Positions 6,976-14,913 of a stretch of 21,756 nucleotides of DNA are shown here, piece by piece. Source of the DNA: Verrucomicrobiota bacterium (GTDB lineage Bacteria > Verrucomicrobiota > Verrucomicrobiia > Opitutales > Opitutaceae). The stretch's first letter is position 1. Each line of letters opens with the position of its first letter. The stretch spans positions 1 through 21,756 of the forward strand of contig JAEXPQ010000290.1 in assembly GCA_023446735.1 (NCBI GenBank), given 5' to 3'. The notes beneath the pieces were generated by a model. That model searched no databases. It was given only the letters and a program-made list of their open reading frames with translations, and was not told the origin of the DNA. The translations under genes were made by a program, and so were the position numbers.

Positions 6976-7256
6976 AGGGACGGAGGTTAATGGGTTGGGT
7001 ATGATGATACGGGGGCGAACAGTTTTTGCATGCCGCGTGCCAACGCCCCGCCCGCCTTGCGGCCGTGGGTGTGGGCGGGTGACGGCGGAGTCCGTCCGGT
7101 TCCAACCAAACCCCGAATAGGGCCGGATCGTTGGGCTGCCACCGTCGTCCGGCGGTGGCGCGGGGCGCGGCTGTTCGGATGTGCGCGGTCCAACACGAGC
7201 CGCACCCGAGACCCTCCGCGGCGCCCGGGTGCGACTGTTCTCCTTCGGGACGGAAC
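6976..7256. other. Intergenic region, possible promoter of paralogue B
   Basis: This 281-base gap lies between the EF-G-like gene and paralogue B, both on the minus strand. Just after the EF-G stop is a stem of about seven bases (CGCACCC ... GGGTGCG, roughly 7200-7232), without a T-run. A second palindrome, GCCACCG ... CGGTGGC, lies at about 7138-7159. AT-richer sequence near 7003-7030 might hold the promoter for the two secreted proteins, but I find no convincing -35/-10 pair. Confidence 0.35.
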
Positions 7257-9353
7257 TCAGTGACCGCCGTGCTCGGCGGCGTGCTGGCGCTTGCGTTCCT
7301 CGACGACCACCTTCTCGAACTCGGCGGGCATCTCCTGGTAGTAGGCGAACGCCTCGGTGTGGTTGGCCCGGCCGCCGGTTAGGGCGCGCAGCACGGTCGA
7401 GTACTTCGCGAGCTCCTTCTGCGGGATCGTGGCCTTCACGACCTGGAAGGCGCCGTCGCTGTCGACGCCGAGGATCTTGCCGCGGCGGCTGGAGATGTCG
7501 CCCATGACGGCGCCGATGAACGCCTCGGGCACCTGCACCTCGACGGTGAAGATCGGCTCGAGCAGGCAGGGGCGCGCATTCGCGAACGCCTCTTTGAACG
7601 CCCAGTAGCCGGCGACCTGGAACGACACGTCGTTGGAGTCCACGGGGTGCATCTTGCCGTCGTAGAACTCGATCTTCACGTCGGTCACGTGGAAATGCGC
7701 GAGGATGCCCTCGTTGCAGGCGGTCTTCACGCCCTTCTCGACGGAGGGGACGAAGACACGGTCGACGTTTTGGCCGACGAGCGACTCGGTGAACTCGACG
7801 CCGCCGTCGCGCTCCTTCGGCTCGATGCGCATCCAGACCTCGGCGAACTGGCCGGAGCCGCCGGTCTGCTTCTTGTGGCGGTACTTCGACTCGGCCTTGC
7901 CGCGGATCGTCTCGCGGTAAGGGATACGCGGTTCGGCGAGGTCGATGCCGACGTTGAAGCGACGCTTGAGGCGTTCGGCGATGACCTGGAGGTGCATGTC
8001 GCCCTGACCGGAGAGGATGTGCTGCTTGATCTCCCCGTCGTAGCGGTGGGTGAAGGTGGGATCCTCCTCGTGCAGGATGTTGAGGCCGGTGGCGAGTTTG
8101 TCCTCCTCGCCGCGGACCTTGAGCATGATGGCGGCGTGGACTTTCGGCTTGGGGTAGTCGACCTTGGCCAACTGCACGGCCAAACCAGGGGAGCAGAGCG
8201 TGTTGCCGGTGTGGGTATCCTTGAGCTTGAGCACGCAGCCGATGTCGCCGGGGCCGAGCTTGGGCACGGGCGTGCGGGTCTTGCCGTTGGCGACGAGGAG
8301 CTGGCCGAGGCGCTCGGAGACCTTCCGCGAGGCGTTGTAGAGCTCCATGTTGCCGGTGACGGTGCCGGAGTAGACGCGGAAGAACGACAGTTCGCCCACA
8401 TGCTGCTCGGCGAGGGTCTTGAAGACGTGGACCACGGTCTCGGGGCGGTCGAGCAGGACCTCGACCTCGGCGCCGGCGGCGTCGTGCGCGGCGACCTTGG
8501 CGCGGTCGACCGGGGAGGAACCGTACTTGGCGATGATGTCGAGCAGGCGGGCGATGCCGATGTCCTTCTCGGCGGAGGCGGCGAAGAGCGGAACGAGGTT
8601 GCCCGATTGGATGGCGGCGTGGATACCGGCGCGGAGCTCGTCCTCGGTGAGGGTGCCGCCCTCGTCGAAGAACTTCGACATGAGGGAATCGTCGCTCTCG
8701 GCGATGAGCTCGATGAGCTGCTTGTGGAGCTCGCGGACCTTGTCGGCGAGCGGGCCCGAGACGGATTCCTCCTTGAACTTGCCGGAGCCGTCGGTCGCGT
8801 AGGTGACGACCTCGCTGCGCATGACGTCGAGCAGGCGGTTGAAGTACGGGCCGGCGTTGAGCGGGAGGCTGAGCGGGAAGACCTTCGGCCCGAAGTGGGC
8901 GCGGGCCTCTTCGACGATTTCGTCGAACTTGGTGTTCTCGCGGTCGAGCGCGTTGACGACGATCATCTTGGGCAGGCCGGCCTTGGTGGCGTAGTCCCAC
9001 GCCTGGTCGGTGCCGACCTGGATGCCGTGGGCGCCGTGGATGACGAGCAGGGCGAAGTCGCCTACACGGAGGGCGCCGAGACCGTCGGCGGCGAAGTCGG
9101 CGAAGCCGGGACAGTCGAGCAGGTTGAGTTTCTTGCCGAGCCACTCGGTGTGCATGCAGGTCGTGTGCATGGACATCTGATGCTCCTGCTCGCTGACGTG
9201 ATAGTCGGATACAGTGGACTTGGCGGCGACGCTGCCGATCTTCGGGATGGCGCCGCTGCAGGCCAGCATGGCCTCGCACAACATTGTTTTGCCGGCCCCG
9301 GAGTGGCCGACGATCGCGAAGTTCCGGATCTCGTGCGCTGCGTATTCCTTCAT
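7257..9353 (-). CDS. Elongation factor G-like GTPase (EF-G type 2)
   Basis: A 698-residue protein with full EF-G architecture: GTPase domain, beta-barrel domain II (from about 300), and domains III-V (from about 390), including YRETI, KKQTGGSGQFAEVW and the late RRGKILGV segment. The P-loop is GHSGAGKT (16-23) and switch I has TVSDYHVSE. G3 reads DCPGFADF (80-87), with Phe84 where translational GTPases have the catalytic His; G4 reads NALD (134-137), lacking the usual Lys of NKxD. Such EF-G-like proteins occur beside the main EF-G and are not the canonical translocase. A strong AAGGAG lies eight bases before the ATG, rare in this window. No str-operon genes flank it. It could act on ribosomes in a specialised or stress role; that is inference. 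Confidence 0.9.
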   Translation of the reverse strand: MKEYAAHEIRNFAIVGHSGAGKTMLCEAMLACSGAIPKIGSVAAKSTVSDYHVSEQEHQMSMHTTCMHTEWLGKKLNLLDCPGFADFAADGLGALRVGDFALLVIHGAHGIQVGTDQAWDYATKAGLPKMIVVNALDRENTKFDEIVEEARAHFGPKVFPLSLPLNAGPYFNRLLDVMRSEVVTYATDGSGKFKEESVSGPLADKVRELHKQLIELIAESDDSLMSKFFDEGGTLTEDELRAGIHAAIQSGNLVPLFAASAEKDIGIARLLDIIAKYGSSPVDRAKVAAHDAAGAEVEVLLDRPETVVHVFKTLAEQHVGELSFFRVYSGTVTGNMELYNASRKVSERLGQLLVANGKTRTPVPKLGPGDIGCVLKLKDTHTGNTLCSPGLAVQLAKVDYPKPKVHAAIMLKVRGEEDKLATGLNILHEEDPTFTHRYDGEIKQHILSGQGDMHLQVIAERLKRRFNVGIDLAEPRIPYRETIRGKAESKYRHKKQTGGSGQFAEVWMRIEPKERDGGVEFTESLVGQNVDRVFVPSVEKGVKTACNEGILAHFHVTDVKIEFYDGKMHPVDSNDVSFQVAGYWAFKEAFANARPCLLEPIFTVEVQVPEAFIGAVMGDISSRRGKILGVDSDGAFQVVKATIPQKELAKYSTVLRALTGGRANHTEAFAYYQEMPAEFEKVVVEERKRQHAAEHGGH

Positions 9354-9456
9354 GGGATGCTCCTTCTTTTTAGGGGTGGAAGGTTGGGGTTGAACTGACC
9401 GGAAAATCCCTCGTGGTGCCGCGCACGCCGCCCGCGCGGGCTATGCCGCCAACCGG

Positions 9457-9590
9457 GCGATCGCCCGGGCTCCTCCTTCATCGCGGCACCCGCGGGGCCG
9501 CGCGGTCGATGGTGGGGGGCGCCCGCCCGGGCCCCACCTCCACCGCGGCACCAGCGGGGCCGCGCGGTCGATGGGGGGGGGCGCACGCCT
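9457..9590. repeat. 62-base tandem repeat, two copies plus a partial third
   Basis: Copy one (9457-9518) and copy two (9519-9580) align without gaps at a spacing of 62 bases; about 30 consecutive bases around GCGGGGCCGCGCGGTCGATGG are nearly identical and the flanks have scattered changes. A third copy begins at 9581 and fades after about ten bases. The unit is over 75% G+C and 62 is not a multiple of three, so it is not a protein repeat. Confidence 0.7.
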
Positions 9591-9641
9591 GCCCGGACGG
9601 TGGTTCCGTTGGGCTCCAAGGGGGTGTGCATGGAAGGCAAA

Positions 9642-9672
9642 CTGCGCCGCGGGCATCCTGCCCCCGGCGCAG
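9642..9672. repeat. Strong GC hairpin
   Basis: Arms 9642-9655 and 9659-9672 pair at 13 of 14 positions around a TCC loop. No T-run follows on either strand, so it is not an ordinary intrinsic terminator. It could be part of a structured RNA or a mobile palindrome. Confidence 0.5.
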
Positions 9673-10019
9673 CGACGACAGGCAATCCCGAACGCCCTGC
9701 TCCCGCAAGGACATTATCCCGCGGAAGGCCGGCCCGGTGTCGATGGGAAGTGGATATGCAGGGCGCGGCGCCGCGGAGCCGCTTTTTCCGGGGGGATTCC
9801 CCCGGGGGCCCTGAGGGGCGCGAGGGGCGGACAGGCCACGGGGTGGAGCCGTTCCGGTCGGCCCGGCGGAGGGAGCCGGCGGCCCCGTCCCTCGACGGGG
9901 CCCGGCGGCGGGCGGCGCGTTTCCCGGGAACAACTGGGGCGCCCCGGCAGTCGATGTCGGGTAGTTTTTCCGCGGGCAGTTTGCTTTAGTTTTTACGTCT
10001 CCCGCGCGATGTTGGGCCC

Positions 10020-10841
10020 ATGTCCTCGCTCCTGCTTTGTCCCGCCGATTTGGAGGCCTACCTGCGCGATCTGCCGGTAGCGGCCGCCGTCTTGCCGCGG
10101 CTGCAGATGCTGTTGCTGAGCGACGAGACCTATGTTGACGAGGTGGTGGAGCTGGTGCGCTTCGACCCGTCGTTGGCGACGCGAGTGATGCACGCGGCCG
10201 GCAGCGCGTACTACGGGCGGGCGCGCGATGTCTCGAGCCTCGGGGAGGCGATCGCGTTGCTGGGGATGCGGGAGTCGTACCGGGTGACCGCGGCGTTTGC
10301 GATGAGCCGGTTCCTGAACACGCCGCTGCGCATCTACGGGATGGGTCCGGCGGAGTACTGGCGCCGCTCGCTCGCGTGCGCCCTGGTGATGGAGCAGCAG
10401 GCGCCGTCGCGCGGCGAGGACGAGTGCGTGGCGTACACCGCCGGATTGCTGCACGCGCTCGGCATGGTATTGATCGACCGCCATCTGCGGACGGTCGGGG
10501 ACCCCGGGATGCTGCTGCGGGAGCTGCCGGCCTCGCCATTGCCACGGCAGGAGCAGCGGCTCATCGGGATGTCGCACGCCCAAGTCGCCGGACTGGTCCT
10601 GCGCAAATGGAATTTCGGCGCCGATGTCGTCGTTCCCATCGAATTCCAGTATGAGCCGGGCCGGGCGCCGCGGCCCCAGGCGGCGATGACGACGCTGCTT
10701 GTGGAGGCGCGGTCCCTGGCGCAGGAGGTGGTGCGCGCTCTGCCGCCGCCGGGACAGTCGCGCGCGGCGGCGCTGGAGGCCGGGTTCGAGCCCGGCAGCT
10801 TGGGGGCGCGAATCCTTGCGCTCGAGGCGTGGCTGCGGTGA
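10020..10841 (+). CDS. HDOD domain protein
   Basis: A 273-residue protein of the HDOD family, degenerate relatives of HD-type phosphohydrolases that act in signalling and often in motility, cell-cycle or stress control. Landmarks are LPRLQMLLLSDETYVDEVVELVRFDPSLATRV (split over residues 28-58), AAGSAYYGRARDVSSLGEAIALLGM (about 60-84) and AGLLHALGMVLID (about 142-154), the position where active HD enzymes have their metal ligands. The paired His-Asp is not present here, as normal for HDOD. There is no attached receiver or GGDEF domain, so it is a stand-alone HDOD protein. The ATG at 10020 lacks a Shine-Dalgarno. The tripled-module gene follows after 101 bases on the same strand. Confidence 0.85.
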   Translation: MSSLLLCPADLEAYLRDLPVAAAVLPRLQMLLLSDETYVDEVVELVRFDPSLATRVMHAAGSAYYGRARDVSSLGEAIALLGMRESYRVTAAFAMSRFLNTPLRIYGMGPAEYWRRSLACALVMEQQAPSRGEDECVAYTAGLLHALGMVLIDRHLRTVGDPGMLLRELPASPLPRQEQRLIGMSHAQVAGLVLRKWNFGADVVVPIEFQYEPGRAPRPQAAMTTLLVEARSLAQEVVRALPPPGQSRAAALEAGFEPGSLGARILALEAWLR

Positions 10842-10942
10842 TGCCGGGCGGTGTCGCCCCCACGCTCGTGGCGGGATAATCGCACCGGCGGCCATTTTCG
10901 TTTGGCCAAGGATTCGGCGGGCGGCTACACCCGGCCCACCTT

Positions 10943-12712
10943 ATGGCAAACTGGGAATACAAGGTGATCTCCAGCGGCAAGCATGGCATGGCCACGATGG
11001 CTGCGCTGGAGCAGCACCTGAACGACTTGGGGCAGCAGCAGTGGGAAATCATCAACTGGCATACGGCGCCGGACAACCCGTTGCTTTTCACCGGACTGGC
11101 GCGGCGGCCGATCCTGCGGGATTGGAAGCCCGACGAGATGCCCGCCGCGCAGGAAGCGGCCCGCGCCGAGAAGGCCGCGGAGGAGGTCGCCAAGGAGCGC
11201 GACGCCTGGCGCGAGACGATCAAGGAGGAGCTCGAGTTCATCGCCGACAAAGACGAGGACGAGGGAGATCCGGAGGCTGATCGCGAGGAATTGCTCGATC
11301 TGCTGCGCGCCCAGATGAAGCGCAGCCAGCGTGGTCCGGGCTTCGTGGGCTCGCTCAGTTTCCTCGCCCGCCGGCTTGAGCAGGATGACAACGACCTGCT
11401 CGGTGCGCTGGCCGAGATCGGGTTGCCGCTCGCCGAAGACCCGCAGGCCACGCCGGTTTCGGTCGAGCACGAAGACGAGTTTTTCTGGCTGAACAAGAAC
11501 GCTCGCGGCGAGATCTGGCTCAACTGCGGCCCGAAGGCGCCCGCGGCGAAACCGCCGGCGCGCCAACCCGAACCCCGTGCTGAACGCCCGGTGGCCTCGC
11601 GGCATCGTGCGGAGCTGCGCGACGAAGGCGTCCACGAGGGCGAGAGCGCCGAAACCGCGCCCGTCGAATCGCCCGAGGCGCCCGCCGCGGGGGCTCCGGT
11701 TGAGGACGTGCGCGAACGCCGCGAACCCGAGGTCGAGCGCGCACCGCGGCGCGAACGAGAGCGCGAGCAACCGCAGCGCCAACCGCAACCGCCGCGCGAG
11801 CCCGGCCAGGGCCGCCAGCCGGAGCCGCGTGAAGCGGCGCCGCTGCTCGAAGGCGAGCCGTTGCTGGCGAAACTGCGTCCGATGATGCGCCGCAACCGCC
11901 GGGGTCGCGGTTGGTCGGGCAGCACGAGCTACCTGTCCCGGGCGCTGCGTCACCAGGAGTCGGAGTTGATGGAGGCGTTTGCGAAGCTCGGACTCCGGCT
12001 CACCGAGGATCCGCAGGCGAAGCCCGTCTTCCTCGAGCTCAACGGCTTTCTCTACTGGCTCAATCGCGGCCAGGGTGGGCAGATCTGGATCAATGCCCGC
12101 GAGCAACGCGCCGGCGAGGCGCACACCACGGACGATGAGGGCCCGGAGTCGGGTGAGTTCGCGCCGCACGCGCCGGGGGCGACGGTCGCCGCTTCCACGG
12201 CGGCCGAGCCGGTCGCGCCGGAGCCGTCTCTTTCGGCTCCGGTGGTGGAATCCGTTCCGGTCGCGGAATCGGCTCCGGGGGCCGCGGTCGCGTCGGAAAC
12301 ACAGCCGGTCGTGGAGGCCAATGGACCGGATGCTGTTCCCGAAAACTCTGTTCCGGAAACCGGAGACGATTCGATCTTCGCCCGCATCCGCCCGCACTTC
12401 GTGAAGAACAAACGCAGCGCCGCCCTGAGCGCGGCGCCAGGAGTCCTCGCCGAGGCGCTCGGGGTCGCCCAAGCCGATCTGGTCGACGCGCTGGTGAAGG
12501 CCGGACTGAGCGTGCCGGAGAGCGAAGAGGCCAAGCCGGTGTTCGCCGAGCACGCGGGGGAGATCTTCTGGTTCAATCGCAATGCCAAGGACGAGCTTTG
12601 GCTCAACGCCAAGGCCAAGCCGGCGCGGAAGACGGGCGCGAGCCGCTCGGCGAGCCGCCCCGCGGGCGCGGTCCGAACGAGCAGCCGACGCCCCCGCAAG
12701 ACGGCGGAGTGA
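10943..12712 (+). CDS. Protein with DUF4177-like domain and three copies of an unrecognised module
   Basis: A 589-residue protein. Residues 1-60 (start MANWEYKVIS, then LNDLGQQQWEII) resemble DUF4177. A charged helical linker (67-110) follows. Then come three related modules of about 80 residues at roughly 116-195, 305-385 and 475-556. Each starts with an LLxxLRxxM-type helix and a basic patch, continues with a helix pair (SLSFLARRL / STSYLSRAL / APGVLAEAL, then DLLGALAEIGL / ELMEAFAKLGL / DLVDALVKAGL), an EDPQA(T/K)PV or SEEAKPV segment and ends in a beta hairpin (FFWLN..GEIWLN / LYWLN..GQIWIN / IFWFN..DELWLN). This looks like a winged-helix fold. Linkers are Pro-, Glu- and Arg-rich and the C-terminal 30 residues are strongly basic. 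Nucleic-acid binding is inferred; no enzyme motif is seen. Confidence 0.8.
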   Translation: MANWEYKVISSGKHGMATMAALEQHLNDLGQQQWEIINWHTAPDNPLLFTGLARRPILRDWKPDEMPAAQEAARAEKAAEEVAKERDAWRETIKEELEFIADKDEDEGDPEADREELLDLLRAQMKRSQRGPGFVGSLSFLARRLEQDDNDLLGALAEIGLPLAEDPQATPVSVEHEDEFFWLNKNARGEIWLNCGPKAPAAKPPARQPEPRAERPVASRHRAELRDEGVHEGESAETAPVESPEAPAAGAPVEDVRERREPEVERAPRREREREQPQRQPQPPREPGQGRQPEPREAAPLLEGEPLLAKLRPMMRRNRRGRGWSGSTSYLSRALRHQESELMEAFAKLGLRLTEDPQAKPVFLELNGFLYWLNRGQGGQIWINAREQRAGEAHTTDDEGPESGEFAPHAPGATVAASTAAEPVAPEPSLSAPVVESVPVAESAPGAAVASETQPVVEANGPDAVPENSVPETGDDSIFARIRPHFVKNKRSAALSAAPGVLAEALGVAQADLVDALVKAGLSVPESEEAKPVFAEHAGEIFWFNRNAKDELWLNAKAKPARKTGASRSASRPAGAVRTSSRRPRKTAE

Positions 12713-12724
12713 CCGATCTTCGAC

Positions 12725-12756
12725 AAAAGCCCCGGGTGTTGCCCGGGGCTTTTTTT
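12725..12756. terminator. Bidirectional intrinsic terminator
   Basis: An eight-base GC stem (12729-12736 with 12742-12749) with a five-base loop is preceded by AAAA and followed by seven T on the plus strand. The flanking A and T runs make it usable from both sides. It lies 12 bases after the tripled-module gene and directly abuts the stop codon of the convergent ligase gene. Confidence 0.92.
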
Positions 12757-14672
12757 CACCGTTCCGCGGCCGGCCTGTCCCGCGCGCGAGTGTCAGCAAG
12801 ACGTTCGCACAGACGCCGGTGGCGTGGCTCGGACAACCAGACGAGAAGCGCGCGGGCGGTGGCGGGACCGAGGGCCCGGGACAGCTCGTCCTCGTCCATT
12901 TGCGACAGGGCGCCGAGGTGGGTGCATTGCGCCGCGAGGGTGCGGGCCCCGGTGGTGCCGAGCCGAGGGATGCCGAGCCCGCGGAGCAGGCGCCAGAGCG
13001 GTGCGCGTCGGCTGCGGTCGATGGCGGCGAGCAGGGCGCTGGCGGATTTCTCCCCGAACCGTGGAAGACCGAGCACCTGCTCGCGACGCAGGTCGTAAAG
13101 ATCGGCGGCGTCGCGTACGAGCCCGTGCTCGACGAGCGTGGCGATGGAGGCCGGGCCGAGGCCCTTGATCTCGACGCTCGCGGCGAAATGCTCGAGTCGG
13201 GCCCGGACTTGGGCGGCGCAGCTCTCGTTCGGGCAACGGGTCTCCGAATCGGACGGCGTTCCCTCGTTCTCGTCCGGACCGAGCGAGGATCCCTTCCGGG
13301 AAACCGGTGTGCGGCAGGCCGGACACCGCTCCGGAAACCGGTAGGGTGTGCTGCCGGGCGCGCGCTGTACGAGGTCCACACCGACAACCTGCGGCACGAT
13401 CTCGCCAGCCTTCTCGACAATCACGTGGTCGCCGATCCGCAGGTCGAGCCGAGCGATGGCGTCCGCGTTGTGCAAGGAGGCACGGGCGATGTTGGCCCCG
13501 GCGAGCCGCACCGGTTCGAGCTCCGCCACGGGGGTGAGCCGTCCGCTGCGGCCCACCTGGACGGTGATCGCCCGCAGTCGCGTGGTGGCGCGCTCGACGG
13601 CGAACTTGTACGCCGTGGCCCACCGCGGCGCACCCGGCTCCTCGCCGAGCCGCGCGCGGAGGGGCCCGGCGTCGATCTTTGCGACTGCTCCATCAGTCGG
13701 ATACGGCAGGCGGTGCCGTTCGCGCTCGAGGGTCCGCACCGCCAGCCACAGCGGCCCGGCGCCGACGGCGGTGGTGTGCGGCGCGAGCACGGGCAGCCCC
13801 CACAGGCGGGCCCGGGTATGGAAATCGCCTTGCGAGGTCGGGACGAGCGCGACCGGTTCGCAGGCGCCCCATCCGAAGAACGTGATGGCCAGAGCCCGGA
13901 CTTCCGACTCCTCGGGTGCAAGCTGCTTGAGGATCCCGGCGGCGAGGTTGCGGGGGTGGGCGGATGGCGCTTCGCCGGCGGATTCGCGCGCCCGGTTGAG
14001 TCGGGCGAACTCGGCCGGCGGAACATGGATTTCGCCGCGCAGCTCGATCAACTCCGGCAGGGGAGTCTTCGCGCCGTGAGCCTCGGAGACCGACAAGCGG
14101 GCCGGCAGGGTCGGGATCCGGCGCGCGGTGGCGGTGATATCGTCGCCCGCGGCGCCGTCGCCGCGCGTGAGCACGCGCACGAGGACGCCGTGTTCGTAGG
14201 TGGCGCTGCAGGCGACGCCGTCGATCTTCGGCTCGAGCACGATCGGGAAGTCGGACCGGCCGAGGCGGGCGGCGAGGGCGGTGTGCCAGGCGCGCAGCTC
14301 CGCTTCGGTGTGGGTCTTGGCGAGCCCGCGCATCGGTGCGCGATGCGGGACGCGGCTGAAGCCCTCGGTATGGTCGTCGCCCAGCGCGGGCAGCGGCGCG
14401 AGGTCGGCCGCGGCGCCAGGGTGGGTGCGTTCGAGGGCGTCGAGTTCGCGTTTGAGCGCGTCGTAGGCGGCGTCGGTGATCTCCGGGTGCGCACGGCGGA
14501 AGTAGAGTTCGTCGTGGCGGGCGATCTCGCTGCGCAGCGCTGCGATGCGGTCGCGGGCGTTTTCGGTCGTCAGCGTTTCCGCACACAGCGCGGACGCGAG
14601 CAGGAGCAGAAGGGCCAGCACGGCGGTGTGGGGCCACGCGGGCCGGCCGCCAGGGGCGTGGCAGCCGTTCAT
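12756..14672 (-). CDS. NAD-dependent DNA ligase-like protein with signal peptide, no BRCT
   Basis: A 638-residue LigA-type enzyme, which seals DNA nicks through an AMP-lysine intermediate. Residues 16-31 form a hydrophobic export signal (AVLALLLLLASALCA) before domain Ia (HDELYF...PEITDAAYDALKREL, 53-77). The nucleotidyltransferase core has KIDG (149-152, Lys149 adenylated), TRGDG (169-173), LRGEI, TDGAVAKID and YKFA; the OB fold follows (VGRSGRLTPVAELEPV). A zinc finger has Cys450, 453, 480 and 485, with a longer inner spacing than usual. Helix-hairpin-helix repeats end at about 620 and the BRCT domain is absent. In domain Ia, the His after the conserved Tyr is Phe. The E. coli ligase LigB also has a signal-like N-terminus and no BRCT. 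ATG 14672 is chosen because the frame upstream runs into a repeat. Export is a prediction. Confidence 0.88.
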   Translation of the reverse strand: MNGCHAPGGRPAWPHTAVLALLLLLASALCAETLTTENARDRIAALRSEIARHDELYFRRAHPEITDAAYDALKRELDALERTHPGAAADLAPLPALGDDHTEGFSRVPHRAPMRGLAKTHTEAELRAWHTALAARLGRSDFPIVLEPKIDGVACSATYEHGVLVRVLTRGDGAAGDDITATARRIPTLPARLSVSEAHGAKTPLPELIELRGEIHVPPAEFARLNRARESAGEAPSAHPRNLAAGILKQLAPEESEVRALAITFFGWGACEPVALVPTSQGDFHTRARLWGLPVLAPHTTAVGAGPLWLAVRTLERERHRLPYPTDGAVAKIDAGPLRARLGEEPGAPRWATAYKFAVERATTRLRAITVQVGRSGRLTPVAELEPVRLAGANIARASLHNADAIARLDLRIGDHVIVEKAGEIVPQVVGVDLVQRAPGSTPYRFPERCPACRTPVSRKGSSLGPDENEGTPSDSETRCPNESCAAQVRARLEHFAASVEIKGLGPASIATLVEHGLVRDAADLYDLRREQVLGLPRFGEKSASALLAAIDRSRRAPLWRLLRGLGIPRLGTTGARTLAAQCTHLGALSQMDEDELSRALGPATARALLVWLSEPRHRRLCERLADTRARDRPAAER

Positions 14673-14732
14673 GCGCGGCAGACTGGTCACGGGGAACCGG
14701 CGACGCCAGCGCGGAAATGGGCGGAGGCCGGC

Positions 14733-14831
14733 GGTAGGGCGGTTTCTCCGAAACCGCCGCGGCCGTGGTTGTGCGGTCTGCGCTGCGCCTGCTGGCAGCG
14801 CGGACGGACGTTTCGGAGAAACCTCCCTACC
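14733..14831. repeat. REPIN-like inverted repeat with GTAG heads outward
   Basis: Arm 14733-14754 is GGTAGGGCGGTTTCTCCGAA plus AC, and arm 14810-14831 is its reverse complement with one mismatch in 22. Each arm also folds on itself (GGTTTC/GAAACC), so the element can form nested hairpins. Heads face outward here, whereas in the element at 1674-1771 they face inward. It sits between the divergent ligase and sufE genes, where it may separate or affect their promoters. Confidence 0.75.
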
Positions 14832-14913
14832 CCGGTCCACCGGACCATCCCCGCGCTTGACCTGACCGGCCCGGGCGCGGTTTGGTTCACCTCCTGCTAC
14901 CGGCAGCCATCCT

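Larger units (their letters stand above)
9354..10019. other. 666-base GC-rich structured intergenic region
   Basis: No credible gene is seen. The region lies between the divergent EF-G-like and HDOD genes. Contents: the EF-G Shine-Dalgarno and leader (9354-9380), a 62-base tandem repeat (9457-9590), a strong hairpin at 9642-9672 (14-base arms, one mismatch, three-base loop), a G5/C5 hairpin at about 9788-9805, another stem at 9881-9902 (GGCCCCGT / ACGGGGCC), and an AT-richer stretch at 9963-10000 that may carry the HDOD promoter. The open frames here have no recognisable protein content. A structured RNA is possible. Confidence 0.5.

Noticed and set aside
6145..9279. Very long minus-strand open frame (over 1000 codons) through the EF-G-like gene
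   Set aside because: Only its last third is real (paralogue B). The rest is a shadow frame of the EF-G-like gene with Arg/Pro-rich low-complexity content, caused by high GC.
9457..9590. CRISPR array
   Set aside because: Only two copies and a fragment, direct tandem with no unique spacers, and no cas genes nearby.
9478..10545. Minus-strand frame across the gene-free region and the HDOD gene
   Set aside because: Pro/Ala/Arg-rich low-complexity product, overlaps most of the real HDOD gene, no recognisable motif.
10925..13420. Minus-strand open frame of 831 codons opposite the tripled-module gene
   Set aside because: Antisense shadow; the plus-strand frame has coherent repeated modules and ends at a proper terminator.
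14640..14840. N-terminal extension of the ligase from an upstream ATG
   Set aside because: The added residues are encoded by the GTAG-headed inverted repeat and are Arg/Pro-rich; the signal peptide begins properly at the ATG at 14672.
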